NCBI GenBank assembly: GCA_021793715.1
Contig: JAJYSF010000033.1
Coordinates: 1 to 7,733 of the forward strand
Direction of reading: 5' to 3'
DNA from: Actinomycetes bacterium
GTDB taxonomy: Bacteria; Actinomycetota; Actinomycetes; Actinomycetales; Microbacteriaceae
Length of the DNA stretch: 7,733 bases
Position numbers and translations under genes: made by a program. The notes under the pieces were generated by a model that made no database searches, was not told where the DNA came from, and saw only the letters and a program-made list of their open reading frames with translations. Below, piece after piece: positions 6,489 to 7,733 of the stretch (positions are counted from its first letter, which is position 1; each line of letters opens with the position of its first letter).

Positions 6489-7733
6489 ATGCCCGAAACG
6501 CACGAGAGCGACGTCGCCGACGTCGCGCACGTTTCGGACGCCGATCTCGTCCTGCGCTCCCGATCAGGCGACACTGCCGCGTTCGGAGAGCTCTGGGCCC
6601 GCCATTACCGCTCCGGCATCGTCGCCGCGCGGAGCATCTCGGAAAGCATCGACGCCGACGACCTCGTGCAGGAGGCCTACGCCAAGATCTTCCAGACCGT
6701 GCGCCGAGGCGGCGGACCGACGGCCTCGTTCCGTGCGTATCTCTTCACAGCGATCCGCAACACGGCAGCCAGCTGGGGTCGCTCGCGCGTCGACGTCTCG
6801 CTCGACGACGCGGATGACGTCGAGGATCCCGAGAGCACGGAGCGCGCCGCCGAGGCCGCCCTCGATCGCGGTATCACTCACACCGCCTTCCGGAGTCTCC
6901 CGACCAGGTGGCAGGAGGTCCTCTGGTACACGGAAGTCGAGTGCCTCAAGCCTCGCGAGACCGCTCCCCTCCTCGGGATCAAGCCGACCGCGGTCTCCCA
7001 GCTCGCGACGCGCGCTCGCGAAGGCCTGCGCGAAGCCTGGATCCAGGCGCACCTCGCGGCGCTCGAAGACGGATCCGACCATCAGTGGACCATCGAGCGT
7101 CTCGGCGCACATACCCGCGGCAATCTCGGATCCCGTGACCGCGCGAAGCTCCAGAAGCACCTCGATGCGTGCGCGCGATGCTCGCTCGTCGCCTCGGAGG
7201 CCAAGGACGTCGGCAGTCGCCTGGCGATGATCCTGCTGCCCCTCGCGATCGGGATCCCGGCGTCGACGGCCTACCTCGCCGCCGTGCAGCGCGGGAGCGA
7301 GGCTGTCGTCGCCCTGGCCGCGATGCCACCAGCCGTCATCGAGGGAGGATCTGCGGCAGGCGCCGCGTTCGTCGCTGGCGGATCGGCAACGGCTGGCGGA
7401 TCCGCGGGAGGCGGTAGCTCGAGCACGAGCTCGGCGGGCGCAGCCTGGACCATCGGCGGGCTCGTCACGGCCGGGATCGCAGCGGCCACCGTGACTGTCG
7501 TCATTGCGGTAGGTGTGGTGACGACGAACCCGTCGGTCCCCGCGGCAGCCGGCGATGCATTCGGCGGCGGGGCCCCCGGCGAGGCATCGATCGAGGCATC
7601 GGACGACCTCGCTGAGACTGCCGAGCCCGAGGCGCAGGAGACCGACAACGAGGACAATGCCGCGGCGCCTGTCGCGGTCGACAGCGCCGACGTCGTCGAC
7701 GCGAATGCGCGCACCATCGTCGTGCATGTCAGC
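6489..7733 (+). CDS. ECF sigma factor fused to an anti-sigma-like zinc finger and membrane segments; 3' end outside window
   Basis: An open frame of 415 codons runs from ATG 6489 to the window edge without a stop. AGGAG (6480-6484) lies 4 bases before the ATG. Residues 17-100 form sigma region 2 (DADDLVQEAYAKIF at 55-68; FRAYLFTAIRNTAASWGRSR at 81-100, region 2.4). Residues of about 131-186 form sigma region 4, with a helix-turn-helix near 157-180 (ETAPLLGIKPTAVSQLATRA). Residues 198-240 resemble a zf-HC2 anti-sigma domain with the HxxxCxxC signature His224, Cys228, Cys231. A hydrophobic stretch follows (about 245-266), then a Gly/Ser/Ala linker, a clear membrane helix (about 319-346) and an acidic region (about 355-405). 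Family knowledge says ECF factors direct RNA polymerase to stress or envelope genes and are held inactive by such zinc fingers. Here regulator and inhibitor share one chain, so release may need proteolysis or a shape change (inference). Target promoters and the sensor end are not visible. Confidence 0.93.
   Translation, partial: MPETHESDVADVAHVSDADLVLRSRSGDTAAFGELWARHYRSGIVAARSISESIDADDLVQEAYAKIFQTVRRGGGPTASFRAYLFTAIRNTAASWGRSRVDVSLDDADDVEDPESTERAAEAALDRGITHTAFRSLPTRWQEVLWYTEVECLKPRETAPLLGIKPTAVSQLATRAREGLREAWIQAHLAALEDGSDHQWTIERLGAHTRGNLGSRDRAKLQKHLDACARCSLVASEAKDVGSRLAMILLPLAIGIPASTAYLAAVQRGSEAVVALAAMPPAVIEGGSAAGAAFVAGGSATAGGSAGGGSSSTSSAGAAWTIGGLVTAGIAAATVTVVIAVGVVTTNPSVPAAAGDAFGGGAPGEASIEASDDLAETAEPEAQETDNEDNAAAPVAVDSADVVDANARTIVVHVS

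Noticed and set aside
6256..7230. Plus-strand open frame of 324 codons overlapping the sigma gene
   Set aside because: It is in a different frame from the sigma motifs, starts near the terminator, and its product is Ser/Arg/Pro-rich low-complexity sequence.
6564..7727. Minus-strand open frame of 387 codons
   Set aside because: It is antisense to the sigma-factor fusion, whose sigma-2, sigma-4 and zinc-finger motifs are clear. The minus-strand product has no recognisable features.

Overview
The window is GC-rich, with codons that mostly end in G or C. It carries several actinobacterial traits: a long XRE/ScfR-type regulator, a sortase-E-like LAPTG wall-anchored exoprotease, and an ECF sigma factor fused to a zinc-finger and membrane extension. 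The gene style (folD-glyA arrangement, S1 exoprotease with Ig-like domains) most resembles Microbacteriaceae (Actinomycetota). That placement is inference; no rRNA or other marker gene is present.

Layout. (1) Positions 1-1028, plus strand: the 3' part of a large transcriptional regulator whose N-terminal DNA-binding half lies before the window. (2) A bidirectional hairpin terminator at 1034-1074 separates it from the convergent one-carbon operon. (3) Positions 3422 down to 1085, minus strand: a promoter -10 box, a ZTP (pfl-type) riboswitch, glyA, then folD 30 bases later. Glycine hydroxymethyltransferase makes 5,10-methylene-THF from serine and THF, and FolD oxidises and hydrolyses it to 10-formyl-THF for purine synthesis. 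A riboswitch that senses the purine intermediate ZMP/ZTP, which accumulates when 10-formyl-THF is short, would tie expression of both enzymes to demand. (4) Positions 5615 down to 3519, minus strand: a secreted trypsin-like protease with three Ig-like domains, an acidic linker and a LAPTG sorting signal, ended by a 15-bp hairpin at 3461-3495. (5) Positions 5802-6194, plus strand, divergent from the protease: a small META-domain lipoprotein ending in a strong intrinsic terminator. (6) Positions 6489-7733, plus strand: an ECF sigma factor continuing in one frame into an HxxxCxxC anti-sigma-like zinc finger, hydrophobic segments and an acidic tail that runs off the window edge.

None of the window looks like a mobile element, phage or CRISPR locus. 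The most informative items are the ZTP riboswitch, which also shows that the longer possible glyA start at 3448 is wrong, and the sigma/anti-sigma/membrane fusion at the right edge. No wholly new system is evident.
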